NCBI GenBank assembly: GCA_036245525.1
Contig: BTPG01000004.1
Coordinates: 158,295,559-158,359,558 of the forward strand
Reading direction: 5' to 3'
Source: Semisulcospira habei
Taxonomy: Eukaryota; Mollusca; Gastropoda; Semisulcospiridae
DNA: 64,000 nucleotides
A program made the position numbers and the translations under genes. Below are positions 20,458-33,026 of the stretch, in pieces; position 1 is the stretch's first letter; each line of letters begins with the position of its first letter. The notes beneath the pieces were generated by a model, which was not told the origin of the DNA, ran no database searches, and saw nothing but the letters and a program-made list of their open reading frames with translations.

Positions 20458-20889
20458 CTGCAACAGACGTCGTCCTTAAATCAGAAGAATGTAACAGATG
20501 CACGCAATTCACGTATTCACAGCGGTTCAGCAAGTTCGCTCCATCGGCAAGAGGCTTACACGAATTAACGCCCCTTGATGGCATGAGGTGGACATGCCGG
20601 CTTTCCAAAATCGTTCAACGATTGTTGTAGAGATTCAACTGCATACTGATTTTAATGGCGACTTCCAAAGGTCAAAGTTCAGGGAATGTTGGCAAGTGTG
20701 TTGAAAATGTCCTGTGTATGGAAACAAGCTATTGCATTTACTTTTTCTACCTAAGAAGTAAACCTTGATAAGAGGTGTCATTATTGACACAAGTCTCTGA
20801 TATGTTCAAAAGCGTATTCGGGAGGGGGAGGGGGATCCAGGATTCTGGAACCCCTGGTTCCAAAAACATTTTTAATTTACTGCATAATT

Positions 20890-21200
20890 TGTGATTTTGC
20901 GTCGTTTGGATCCCACCGCCCCACCACCACCAACACCACAACCACTAACACCTCGCCCCCCCTCCACGACCACCACAGCCTCCACCCCTCCACCCCCACC
21001 TAGATGGCAACTGGAAACGGCGCTTTACATTCAAGAGGTCAATCGGAATATCATTCATGAAATACAGAGCATTCTAAGGTATTGAGCCCAAAATATGTTT
21101 TTTTGTTGTTGTTTTTTTTGTTTTGTTTTGTTGTTTTTTTTGTTTGTTTGTTGTTGTTTTTTTTTTTTTGTTTTTTTTTTTTTTTTTTGGGGGGGGGTGA
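20890..21200. repeat. C-rich, T-rich and G-rich tracts of unit 1/2 boundary
   Basis: A CCACC/CCCCC-rich stretch (about 20,920-21,000) is followed about 100 bases later by a long T-rich run ending in a G-run (21,100-21,197). Other units have a C-tract and G-tract pair at the matching place, for example 23,465-23,525 with 23,637-23,670, and 28,600-28,650 with 28,763-28,800. No gene is present. Confidence 0.7.
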
Positions 21201-22666
21201 AAATGTGTGTACAAAAAATGTTTTATCTTTAAAGATACATTGACCTATCATGACCATGACTTTTAAAAAAGGTGAAATGTGTTTGTGAGTGTGTTCTTGT
21301 TAACTACAGTTGTGTCCAGTTTAAAGTCTATGGATGTTATAGTCCCTGAGAAATTGCTTTAGACAAACGCACATGAATGCATGCACGCACGCACGACGAA
21401 TGAAGAGCGGATGCATGGATGATCGGTGACTTCATTTGTACTGACATACATTTGCTGTCACACCTAAGCCAACAAGGTTTGCTCTTGGAGCCGCTTTTTA
21501 GCCCCACCCCCTCCCCGCAGACAGTAACGCGGCGTGTTGTCTGTCTGAAAGCATCCCCAACAACTATGCCTTTCATCTTGAACTGATGTAGTGACGTGAA
21601 TGTGCTTGTTGACATGTCTGCCTTAACCTCTTTACTGCCACTGTGTATTGCTCTGAAATCTCTCAACATTTAGACCCAAAGAACCCAAGGAGTCCAATAA
21701 ATATATGAATTAAAAGCAAGAATCATTACCCTCATGTGCCACTGTAACCGCGGTGGCTCATGAGGATCTATATCTCTTGCATGTGGATCCTGTTGAGAGT
21801 TTCCTCGCTGTGGTGGGGTTAAGTCAACATATCATCAAATAAAGTGTTAATGAAATCGGGCCTGTGGTTTATGACGTAACAATTATGGCCTCTGCGAACT
21901 ACATCTTATAGGTAGTGAATTCATTCTGATACAGACACCAGATATTAAGGTAAGGCATCATTTCCTAATATTTCAGAGCAAATAGGTATAACATTTCTGA
22001 GCTAGTCTCTACATAATATTCTGCACAATTAAATATGGCAGGTGTGACCTTGCCCTTGCCGTACACTAACACGACTGTGGATTGCATTAACGCGATTATG
22101 GATTACACTAACACGACTGTGGCCGACGTCTGCCCGAATATCTTATGCGCGCTGGGAAGACTCTGGCAAACTCACCAGAAACTTGTCTCATTAACCCCCT
22201 TATACCGGTGGCCGCATGCACAGGAGGGTTAATGAGCAACATTGGCTTTGGCTCGCTTGTACAAATGTCTGTCTACGACTCTGTCCGTCTCTCTAGAACA
22301 TCACCAACAAAGACAGAAACACGCTTCAGTAAAGCAGCTGTACTTCTTGTTCTCGTGCACCGTGTTTCTGTCTTACCCCACAAAGAAAAAAAGATGGCAC
22401 GGAAAAGGAGAATCGCTTCTCCTCAATTTTCACACGACTGTTTCTTTCTTGCTTGCTTATTTCCTGACATGTTACACGCTTGTATTCCTATTGTTCCGCA
22501 TTTTCCGCCGTGAGATGGCCTTATTTGCCTGCTCGGCGTTAAACCCCAATAACTAACTAACTGCTCTGGATTGTGTCCGTGGGTCAGTCAGTCAACCAGT
22601 CAGCCAGCAAGCTAGCCAGGTTGTGAGTCCGTCCGTCCGTCTGTCTCAACATGTATCTGTACTTAC

Positions 22667-22783
22667 CACAGTCCATTTCATCCGAGCCGTCCGGGCAGTC
22701 TTTATCGCCATCACAGCGGGACGACACATGGAAACATCGTCCACTGCTGCATCGGAACCATTCCGCGGGACATGTATTGTTGA
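22667..22783 (-). CDS. LDL-receptor class A exon, unit 2
   Basis: All six cysteines and [13 protein letters not shown] are retained; the variable loop reads FHVSSR. The donor is intact. The acceptor AG is intact, but a TTAA-flanked MITE begins 19-23 bases upstream of the exon (from 22,806), replacing the native pyrimidine tract. Whether this exon is still spliced is uncertain. Confidence 0.75.
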
Positions 22784-22805
22784 CTGCAACAGACGTCGTC
22801 CTTAA

Positions 22806-23011
22806 CTCATTCTACCCCAGACACACCACAGCAAGATAAGCACCGACCATGATAGTGCAAGGGTGATGCCAGAATAGCTTGGCGCCTATGGGCGCCAAGC
22901 TATTCTGGCATCACCCATGAACTATCATGGTCGATCTGTGTCCTGCACTGCAATGCAGTCTTCAGGGAACAACGGCAAAATGTGGGGATTTCGGTGTTTG
23001 GGTAGAATGAG
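22806..23011. mobile_element. TTAA-target palindromic MITE in the acceptor region of unit 2
   Basis: Ends are CTCATTCTACCC and its inverse GGGTAGAATGAG, flanked by TTAA at 22,802-22,805 and 23,012-23,015. Units 1, 4, 5, 6, 7 and 8 have a single TTAA at this point, which proves the ends. A near-perfect internal palindrome is centred on GGCGCCTATGGGCGCC (about 22,890). The TTAA duplication fits the piggyBac superfamily or another TTAA-targeting group. Confidence 0.88.
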
Positions 23012-24109
23012 TTAAATCAGAAGAATGTAACAAATGCACGCAATTCACGTATTCACAGCGGCTCAGCAAGTTCGCTCCATCGGCAAAAGGCTTACACGAA
23101 TTAACGCCTCTTGATGGCATGGGTTGGACATGCCGAGATTCCAAAATGTTCAACGATTGTTGGTAGGGATTCAAGGGCACACTGATTTTACTGGCGCCTT
23201 CCAAATATTAAAGTTCAGGGAATGTTGGCAAGTGTGTGGAAAATGACCTGTGTATGGAAACAAGCTATTGCATTTACTTTTTCCACCTAAGAAATAAACC
23301 TTGATAAGAGGTGGCATTATCGACACAAATCTCTAAAATGTTCAAAAGCGGATTCGCTAGGGGTGGGGGGGGGGTGGGAGGGGTGGTCCAGGGTTTACTA
23401 AACCCCTGGTTCCCAAAACATTTTTAATTTGCTGTATAATTTGTTATTTTGGAGAGTTCGGATCCCACCACCACAACCACCACCACCTCCCCCCCCCCAC
23501 CACAGCCTCCCCCCCCCCCACCCCGTTGGCAACTGGAAACCCCCCTTTTCATTCAAGAGCTCATTCTGAATAGCATTTTTGATATACAAAGCATACTAAG
23601 GTATTGTCAAACTTTTGCGCCTAAAACAAATTTTGTTGGGGGGAGGGGGAGTGGGGGAGAGGGGGGGGTGTGGAAATGTGTGTACAAAAAATGTCTATTC
23701 TTTACAAACATATAGACCTATCATTACAATAACTGTTAAAAAAGATGAAATGTGTTTGTGAGTGTGTTCTTGTAAACTACAGTTGTGTCGGGTTTAAAGC
23801 CTATGGATGTTATAGTCTCTGAGAAATTGCTTTACACAAACGCACATGAATGCATGCACGCACGCATACACACACGACGGATGAAGAGCGGATGCATGGA
23901 TGATCGGTCACTTCATTTGTACTGACATACATTTGCTGTCACACCTAAGCCAACAAGGTTTGCTCTTGGAGCCGCTTTTTAGCGCCACCCCCTCCCCGCA
24001 GACAGTAACGCGGCGTGTTGTCTGTCTGAAAACATCCCCAACAACTATGCGCTTCATCTTGAACTGATGTAGCAACATGAATGTGTTTGTTGACATATCT
24101 GCCTTAACC

Positions 24110-24172
24110 TCTTCATTGCCCCGCCTTGAGATGGCCTTAGTCGCCTGCTCGGTGTTAAAACCAAATAACTAA
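24110..24172 (+). repeat. SINE-like tail inside the units
   Basis: GAGATGGCCTTAGTCGCCTG followed by GGTGTTAAAACCAAATAACT is a variant of the tail GAGATGGCCTTATTCGCCTG...GGCGTTAAACCCCAATAACT found once per unit (for example 25,175-25,220). Both look like 3' ends of one SINE family duplicated along with the unit. Confidence 0.55.
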
Positions 24173-24750
24173 CACTTCATTGAAACTGTGTTTTGCTCTG
24201 AAATCTCTCATAATTTATACCCAAAGAACCCCAGCCGACCAATAAATATATGAGTTAAAAGTTATCTAAGCAAGAACCATTATCCTCATGTGCCACTGTA
24301 ACCGCGGGGGCTCATGAGGATCTATGTCTCTTGCAGATGGATCCTGTTGAGAGGTTCCCCGCTGTGGAGGGGTTAAGTGAAAATATCATCAAATAAATTG
24401 TTAATGAAATCGGGCCAGTGGTTTATGAGGTATTGCCGGCACAAAAGTCTCACATAAATATGGCCCCTGCGACCTTCACCTTATAGGTATTGAATTCATT
24501 CTGGTACTGACACCAGATATTAAGGTAAGGCATCATTTAATAACATAATAGGTATAACAATTCTGAGATAGTCTCTACATAATATTCTGCAAAATTAAAA
24601 ATGGCAGCTGTGACCTTGACCTTGACGTACACTAACACGACTGTGGATTGCTGGCCGCATGCACAGGAGGATTAATGAGCAACATTGGCTTTGGTTCGCT
24701 TGTACAAATGTCTGTCTACGAGTCTGTCCGTCTCTCTAGGACATCACCAA

Positions 24751-25045
24751 CAAAGACAGAAACACGCTTCAGTAAAGCAGCTGTAGTTCTTGTTCTCGTG
24801 CACCGTGTTTCTGTCTTACCCCACAAGGACAGAAACACGCTTCAGTAAAGAAGCTGTAGTTCTTGTTCTCGTGCACCGTGTTTCTGTCTTACCCCACAAA
24901 GACAGAAACACGCTTCAGTAAAGCAGCTGTAGTTCTTGTTCTCGTGCACCGTGTTTCTGTCTTACCCCACACAGATAGAAACACGCTTCAGTAAAGCAGC
25001 TGTACTTCTTGTTCTCGTGCACCGTGTTTCTGTCTTACCCCACAA
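24751..25045 (+). repeat. 73-bp minisatellite in unit 3, four copies
   Basis: Repeats begin at 24,751, 24,824, 24,897 and 24,970 and end at the GACAGAAAC-to-GAAAAAAAG transition. Equivalent blocks occur at 27,422-27,717, 29,875-30,170 and 32,332-32,628. A truncated block lies at 34,788-34,961. Confidence 0.85.
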
Positions 25046-25328
25046 AGAAAAAAAGATGGCGCGGAAAAGGAGAATCGCTTCTCCTCAATTTTCACACGCC
25101 TGTTCCTTTCTTGCTTGCTTATTTCCTGACATGTTACACGCTTGTATTCCTCTTGTTCCGCACTTTCCGCCGTGAGATGGCCTTATTCGCCTGCTCGGCG
25201 TTAAACCCCAATAACTAACTAACTGCTCTGGATTGTGTCCGTGTGTCAGTCAGTCAACCAGTCAGTCAGCAAGCTAGCCAGGTTGTGAGTCCGTCCGTCC
25301 GTCTGTCTCAACGTGTATCTGTACTTAC

Positions 25329-25445
25329 CACAGTCCATTTCATCCGAGCCGTCCGGGCAGTCTTTATCGCCATCACAGCGGGACGACACATGGAAACATC
25401 GTCCACTGCTGCATCGGAACCATTCCGCGGGACATGTATTGTTGA
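25329..25445 (-). CDS. LDL-receptor class A exon, unit 3
   Basis: It encodes the same domain as unit 2, including FHVSSR and CDGDKDC, and shares the same MITE at the same site. Units 2 and 3 therefore descend from one MITE-bearing unit. Splice sites are as in unit 2. Confidence 0.75.
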
Positions 25446-25467
25446 CTGCAACAGACGTCGTCCTTAA

Positions 25468-25673
25468 CTCATTCTACCCCAGACACACCACAGCAAGATA
25501 AGCATCGACCATGATAGTGCAAGGGTGATGCCAGAATAGCTTGGCGCCTATGGGCGCCAAGCTATTCTGGCATCACCCTTGAACTATCATGGTCGATCTG
25601 TGTCATGCACTGCAATGCAGTCTTCAGAGAACAACGGCAAAATGTGGGGATTTCGTTGTTTGGGTAGAATGAG
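25468..25673. mobile_element. TTAA-target palindromic MITE, unit 3
   Basis: It is identical in position and nearly identical in sequence to the unit 2 MITE, with TTAA at 25,464-25,467 and 25,674-25,677. It arose by duplication of the unit rather than by a second insertion. Confidence 0.85.
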
Positions 25674-27999
25674 TTAAATCAGAAGAATGTAACAAATGCA
25701 CGCAATTCACGTATTCACAGCGGCTCAGCCAGTTCGCTCCATCGGCAAAAGGCTTACACGAATTAACGCCTCTTGATGGCATGGGTTGGACATGCCGAGA
25801 TTCCAAAATGTTCAACGATTGTTGGTAGGGATTCAAGGGCACACTGATTTTACTGGCGCCTTCCAAATATTAAAGTTCAGGGAATGTTGGCAAGTGTGTG
25901 GAAAATGACCTGTGTATGGAAACAAGCTATTGCATTTACTTTTTCTACCTAAGAAGTAAACCTTGATAAGAGGTGGCATTATCGACACAAGTCTTTAAAA
26001 TGTTTAAAAGCGGATTCGCTAGGGGGTGAGGGGGGGGGATGGGAGGGGTGGTCCAGGGTTTACGAAACCCCTGGTTCCCAAAACATTTTTACTTTGCTGT
26101 ATAATTTGTTATTTTGGAGAGTTCGGATCCCACCACCACAACCACCACCACCTCCCCCCCCCCCCCACCACAGTCTCCCCCCCCCCACCCGTTGGCAACT
26201 GGAAACCCCCCTTTTCATTCAAGAGCTCATTCTGAATAGCATTTTTGATATACAAAGCATACTAAGGTATTGTCAAACTTTTGCGCCTAAAACAAATTTG
26301 GTTGGGGGGAGAGGGAGTGGGGGAGAGGGTGGGGGGGATGTGGAAATGTGTGTACAAAAAAATGTCTATTCTTTACAAATACATTGACCTATCATGACAA
26401 TAACTGTTAAAAAAGATGAAATGTGTTTGTGAGTGTGTTCTTGTAAACTACAGTTGTGTCGGGTTTAAAGTCTATGGATGTTATAGTATCTGAGAAATTG
26501 CTTTACACAAACGCACATGAATGCATGCACACACGCATACACACACGACGGATGAAGAGCGGATGCATGGATGATCGGTCACTTCATTTGTACTGACATA
26601 CATTTGCTGTCACACCTAAGCCAACAAGGTTTGCTCTTGGAGCCGCTTTTTAGCGCCACCCCCTCCCCGCAGACAGTAACGCGGCGTGTTGTCTGTCTGA
26701 AAGCATCCCCAACAACTATGCGCTTCATCTTGAACTCATGTAGCAACATGAATGTGTTTGTTGACATATCTGCCTTAACCTCTTCATTGCCCCGCCTTGA
26801 GATGGCCTTAGTCGCCTGCTCGGTGTTAAAACCAAATAACTAACACTTCATTGAAACTGTGTTTTGCTCTGAAATCTCTCATAATTTATACCCAAAGAAC
26901 CCCAGCCGACCAATAAATATATGAATTAAAAGTTATCTAAGCAAGAACCATTATCCTCATGTGCCACTGTAACCGCGGGGGCTCATGAGGATCTATGTCT
27001 CTTGCAGATGGATCCTGTTGAGAGGTTCCCCGCTGTGGAGGGGTTAAGTGAAAATATCATCAAATAAATTGTTAATGAAATTGGGCCAGTGGTTTATGAG
27101 GTATTGCCGGCACAAAAGTATCACATAAATATGGCCCCTGCGACCTTCACCTTATAGGTATTGAATTCATTCTGGTACTGACACCATATATTAAGGTAAG
27201 GCATCATTTAATAACATAATAGGTATAACAATTCTGAGATAGTCTCTACATAATATTCTGCAAAATTAAAAATGGCAGCTGTGACCTTGACCTTGACGTA
27301 CACTAACACGACTGTGGATTGCTGGCCGCATGCACAGGAGGATTAATGAGCAACATTGGCTTTGGCTCGCTTGTACAAATGTCTGTCTACGAGTCTGTCC
27401 GTCTCTCTAGGACATCACCAACAAAGACAGAAACACGCTTCAGTAAAGCAGCTGTAGTTCTTGTTCTCGTGCACCGTGTTTCTGTCTTACCCCACAAAGA
27501 CAGAAACACGCTTCAGTAAAGCAGCTGCAGTTCTTGTTCTCGTGCACCGTGTTTCTGTCTTACCCCACAAAGACAGAAACACGCTTCAGTAAAGCAGCTG
27601 TAGTTCTTGTTCTCGTGCACCGTGTTTCTGTCTTACCCCACACAGATAGAAACACGCTTCAGTAAAGCAGCTGTACTTCTTGTTCTCGTGCACCGTGTTT
27701 CTGTCTTACCCCACAAAGAAAAAAAGATGGCGCGGAAAAGGAGAATTGCTTCTCCTCAATTTTCACACGACTGTTCCTTTCTTGCTTGCTTATTTCCTGA
27801 CATGTTACACGCTTGTATTCCTCTTGTTCCGCACTTTCCGCCGTGAGATGGCCTTATTCGCCTGCTCGGCGTTAAACCCCAATAACTAACTAACTGCTCT
27901 GGATTGTGTCCGTGGGTCAGTCAGTCAACCAGTCAGCCAGCAAGCTAGCCAGGTTGTGAGTCCGTCCGTCCGTCTGTCTCAACATGTATCTGTACTTAC

Positions 28000-28116
28000 C
28001 ACAGTCCATTTCATCCGAGCCGTCCGGGCAGTCTTTATCGCCATCACAGCGGGCCGACACATACAAACATCGTCCATTACTGCATCGGATCCATTCCGCG
28101 GGGCATGTATTGTTGA
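28000..28116 (-). CDS. LDL-receptor class A exon, unit 4
   Basis: The six-cysteine pattern is intact with CSNGRC (others CSSGRC) and loop LYVSAR. It has no MITE; the native tract upstream of the acceptor is present. Donor GTAAGT is intact. Confidence 0.8.
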
Positions 28117-30452
28117 CTGCAACAGACGTCGTCCTTAAATCAGAAGAATGTAACAAATGCACGCAATTCACGTATTCACAGCGGTTCAGCAAGTTCGCTC
28201 CATCGGCAAAAGGCTTACACGAATTAACGCCTCTTGATGGCATGGGTTGGACATGCCGAGATTCCAAAATGTTCAACGATTGTTGGTAGGGATTCAAGGG
28301 CACACTGATTTTACTGGCGCCTTCCAAATATTAAAGTTCAGGGAATGTTGGCAAGTGTGTGGAAAATGACCTGTGTATGGAAACAAGCTATTGCATTTAC
28401 TTTTTCCACCTAAGAAGTAAACCTTGATAAGAGGTGGCATTATCGACACAAGTCTCTAAAATGTTTAAAAGCGGATTCGCTAGGGGATGAGGGGGGGGGA
28501 TGGGAGGGGTGGTCCAGGGTTTACGAAACCCCTGGTTCCCAAAACATTTTTACTTTGCTGTATAATTTGTTATTTTGGAGAGTTCGGATCCCACCACCAC
28601 AACCACCACCACCTCCCCCCCCCCCACCACAGCCTCCCCCCCCCCCACCCGTTGGCAACTGGAAACCCCCCTTTTCATTCAAGAGCTCATTCTGAATAGC
28701 ATTTTGGATATACAAAGCATACTAAGGTATTGTCAAACTTTTGCGCCTAAAACAAATTTGGTTGGGGGGAGAGGGAGTGGGGGAGAGGGTGGGGGGGGAT
28801 GTGGAAATGTGTGTACAAAAAAATGTCTATTCTTTACAAATACATTGACCTATCATGACAATAACTGTTAAAAAAGATGAAATGTGTTTGTGAGTGTGTT
28901 CTTGTAAACTACAGTTGTGTCGGGTTTAAAGTCTATGGATGTTATAGTCTCTGAGAAATTGCTTTACACAAACGCACATGAATGCATGCACACACGCATA
29001 CACACACGACGGATGAAGAGCGGATGCATGGATGATCGGTGACTTCATTTGTACTGACATACATTTGCTGTCACACCTAAGCCAACAAGGTTTGCTCTTG
29101 GAGCCGCTTTTTAGCCCCACCCCCTCCCCGCAGACAGTAACGCGGCGTGTTGTCTGTCTGAAAGCATCCCCAACAACTATGCGCTTCATCTTGAACTCAT
29201 GTAGCAACATGAATGTGTTTGTTGACATATCTGCCTTAACCTCTTCATTGCCCCGCCTTGAGATGGCCTTAGTCGCCTGCTCGGTGTTAAAACCAAATAA
29301 CTAACACTTCATTGAAACTGTGTTTTGCTCTGAAATCTCTCATAATTTATACCCAAAGAACCCCAGCCGACCAATAAATATATGAATTAAAAGTTATCTA
29401 AGCAAGAACCATTATCCTCATGTGCCACTGTAACCGCGGGGGCTCATGAGGATCTATGTCTCTTGCAGATGGATCCTGTTGAGAGGTTCCCCGCTGTGGA
29501 GGGGTTAAGTGAAAATATCATCAAATAAATTGTTAATGAAATCGGGCCAGTGGTTTATGAGGTATTGCCGGCACAAACGTCTCACATAAATATGGCCCCT
29601 GCGACCTTCACCTTATAGGTATTGAATTCATTCTGGTACTGACACCAGGCAAGGCATCATTTAATAACATAATAGGTATAACAATTCTGAGATAGTCTGT
29701 ACATAATATTCTGCAAAATTAAAAATGGCAGCTGTGACCTTGACCTTGACGTACACTAACACGACTGTGGATTGCTGGCCGCATGCACAGGAGGATTAAT
29801 GAGCAACATTGGCTTTGGCTCGCTTGTACAAATGTCTGTCTACGAGTCTGTCCGTCTCTCTAGGACATCACCAACAAAGACAGAAACACGCTTCAGTAAA
29901 GCAGCTGTAGTTCTTGTTCTCGTGCACCGTGTTTCTGTCTTACCCCACAAAGACAGAAACACGCTTCAGTAAAGCAGCTGCAGTTCTTGTTCTCGTGCAC
30001 CGTGTTTCTGTCTTACCCCACAAAGACAGAAACACGCTTCAGTAAAGCAGCTGTAGTTCTTGTTCTCGTGCACCGTGTTTCTGTCTTACCCCACACAGAT
30101 AGAAACACGCTTCAGTAAAGCAGCTGTACTTCTTGTTCTCGTGCACCGTGTTTCTGTCTTACCCCACAAAGAAAAAAAGATGGCGCGGAAAAGGAGAATC
30201 GCTTCTCCTCAATTTTCACACGACTGTTCCTTTCTTGCTTGCTTATTTCCTGACATGTTACACGCTTGTATTCCTCTTGTTCCGCACTTTCCGCCGTGAG
30301 ATGGCCTTATTCGCCTGCTCGGCGTTAAACCCCAATAACTAACTAACTGCTCTGGATTGTATCCGTGGGTCAGTCAGTCAACCAGTCAGCCAGCAAGCTA
30401 GCCAGGTTGTGAGTCCGTCCGTCCGTCTGTCTCAACATGTATCTGTACTTAC

Positions 30453-30569
30453 CACAGTCCATTTCATCCGAGCCGTCCGGGCAGTCTTTATCGCCATCAC
30501 AGCGGTACGACAGTTCCAAACATCGTCCACTGCTGCATCGAAACCATTCCGCGGGACATGTATTGTTGA
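30453..30569 (-). CDS. LDL-receptor class A exon, unit 5
   Basis: The domain is intact with loop LELSYR, the most divergent loop in the set, although surrounding intron sequence is nearly identical to unit 4. Several loop codons differ while flanks do not. Confidence 0.8.
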
Positions 30570-32909
30570 CTGCAACAGACGTCGTCCTTAAATCAGAAGA
30601 ATGTAACAGATGCACGCAATTCACGTATTCACAGCGGCTCAGCCAGTTCGCTCCATCGGCAAAAGGCTTACACGAATTAACGCCTCTTGATGGCATGGGT
30701 TGGACATGCCGAGATTCCAAAATGTTCAACGATTGTTGGTAGGGATTCAAGGGCACACTGATTTTACTGGCGCCTTCCAAATATTAAAGTTCAGGGAATG
30801 TTGGCAAGTGTGTGGAAAATGACCTGTGTATGGAAACAAGCTATTGCATTTACTTTTTCCACCTAAGAAGTAAACCTTGATAAGAGGTGGCATTATCGAC
30901 ACAAGTCTTTAAAATGTTTAAAAGCGGATTCGCTAGGGGTGAGAGGGGGGGTGGGAGAGGTGGTCCAGGGTTTACGAAACCCCTGGTTCCCAAAACATTT
31001 TTACTTTGCTGTATAATTTGTTATTTTGGAGAGTTCGGATCCCACCACCACAACCACCACCACCTCCCCCCCCCCCACCACAGCCTCCCCCCCCCCACCC
31101 GTTGGCAACTGGAAACCCCCCTTTTCATTCAAGAGCTCATTCTGAATAGCATTTTGGATATACAAAGCATACTAAGGTATTGTCAAACTTTTGCGCCTAA
31201 AACAAATTTGGTTGGGGGGAGAGGGAGTGGGGGAGAGGGTGGGGGGGATGTGGAAATGTGTGTACAAAAAAATGTCTATTCTTTACAAATACATTGACCT
31301 ATCATGACAATAACTGTTAAAAAAGATGAAATGTGTTTGTGAGTGTGTTCTTGTAAACTACAGTTGTGTCGGGTTTAAAGTCTATGGATGTTATAGTCTC
31401 TGAGAAATTGCTTTACACAAACGCACATGAATGCATGCACACACGCATACACACACGACGGATGAAGAGCGGATGCATGGATGATCGGTGACTTCATTTG
31501 TACTGACATACATTTGCTGTCACACCTAAGCCAACAAGGTTTGCTCTTGGAGCCGCTTTTTAGCCCCACCCCCTCCCCGCAGACAGTAACGCGGCGTGTT
31601 GTCTGTCTGAAAGCATCCCCAACAACTATGCGCTTCATCTTGAACTCATGTAGCAACATGAATGTGTTTGTTGACATATCTGCCTTAACCTCTTCATTGC
31701 CCCGCCTTGAGATGGCCTTAGTCGCCTGCTCGGTGTTAAAACCAAATAACTAACACTTCATTGAAACTGTGTTTTGCTCTGAAATCTCTCATAATTTATA
31801 CCCAAAGAACCCCAGCCGACCAATAAATATATGAATTAAAAGTTATCTAAGCAAGAACCATTATCCTCATGTGCCACTGTAACCGCGGGGGCTCATGAGG
31901 ATCTATGTCTCTTGCAGATGGATCCTGTTGAGAGGTTCCCCGCTGTGGAGGGGTTAAGTGAAAATATCATCAAATAAATTGTTAATGAAATCGGGCCAGT
32001 GGTTTATGAGGTATTGCCGGCACAAAAGTCTCACATAAATATGGCCCCTGCGACCTTCACCTTATAGGTATTGAATTCATTCTGGTACTGACACCAGATA
32101 TTAAGGTAAGGCATCATTTAATAACATAATAGGTATAACAATTCTGAGATAGTCTGTACATAATATTCTGCAAAATTAAAAATGGCAGCTGTGACCTTGA
32201 CCTTGACGTACACTAACACGACTGTGGATTGCTGGCCGCATGCACAGGAGGATTAATGAGCAACATTGGCTTTGGCTCGCTTGTACAAATGTCTGTCTAC
32301 GAGTCTGTCCGTCTCTCTAGGACATCACCAACAAAGACAGAAACACGCTTCAGTAAAGCAGCTGTAGTTCTTGTTCTCGTGCACCGTGTTTCTGTCTTAC
32401 CCCACAAAGACAGAAACACGCTTCAGTAAAGCAGCTGCAGTTCTTGTTCTCGTGCACCGTGTTTCTGTCTTACCCCACAAAGACAGAAACACGCTTCAGT
32501 AAAGCAGCTGTAGTTCTTGTTCTCGTGCACCGTGTTTCTGTCTTACCCCACACAGATAGAAACACGCTTCAGTAAAGCAGCTGTACTTCTTGTTCTCGTG
32601 CACCGTGTTTCTGTCTTACCCCACAAAGAAAAAAAGATGGCGCGGAAAAGGAGAATCGCTTCTCCTCAATTTTCACACGACTGTTCCTTTCTTGCTTGCT
32701 TATTTCCTGACATGTTACACGCTTGTATTCCTCTTGTTCCGCACTTTCCGCCGTGAGATGGCCTTATTCGCCTGCTCGGCGTTAAACCCCAATAACTAAC
32801 TAACTGCTCTGGATTGTATCCGTGGGTCAGTCAGTCAACCAGTCAGCCAGCAAGCTAGCCAGGTTGTGAGTCCGTCCGTACGTCTGTCTCAACATGTATC
32901 TGTACTTAC

Positions 32910-33026
32910 CACAGTCCATTTCATCCGAGCCGTCCGGGCAGTCTTTATCGCCATCACAGCGGTACGACAGTTCCAAACATCGTCCACTGCTGCATCGAAA
33001 CCATTCCGCGGGACATGTATTGTTGA
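32910..33026 (-). CDS. LDL-receptor class A exon, unit 6
   Basis: The exon appears identical to unit 5 (loop LELSYR). Just outside the exon a change gives TYGRT instead of TDGRT in the read-through frame. Units 5 and 6 look like the most recent duplication in the array. Confidence 0.8.

Noticed and set aside
22035..22556. Open frames across the minisatellite and SINE-like tail (MARKRR..., GKGESLLL...)
   Set aside because: Recur in all units with frame changes and overlap repeats; no domain.
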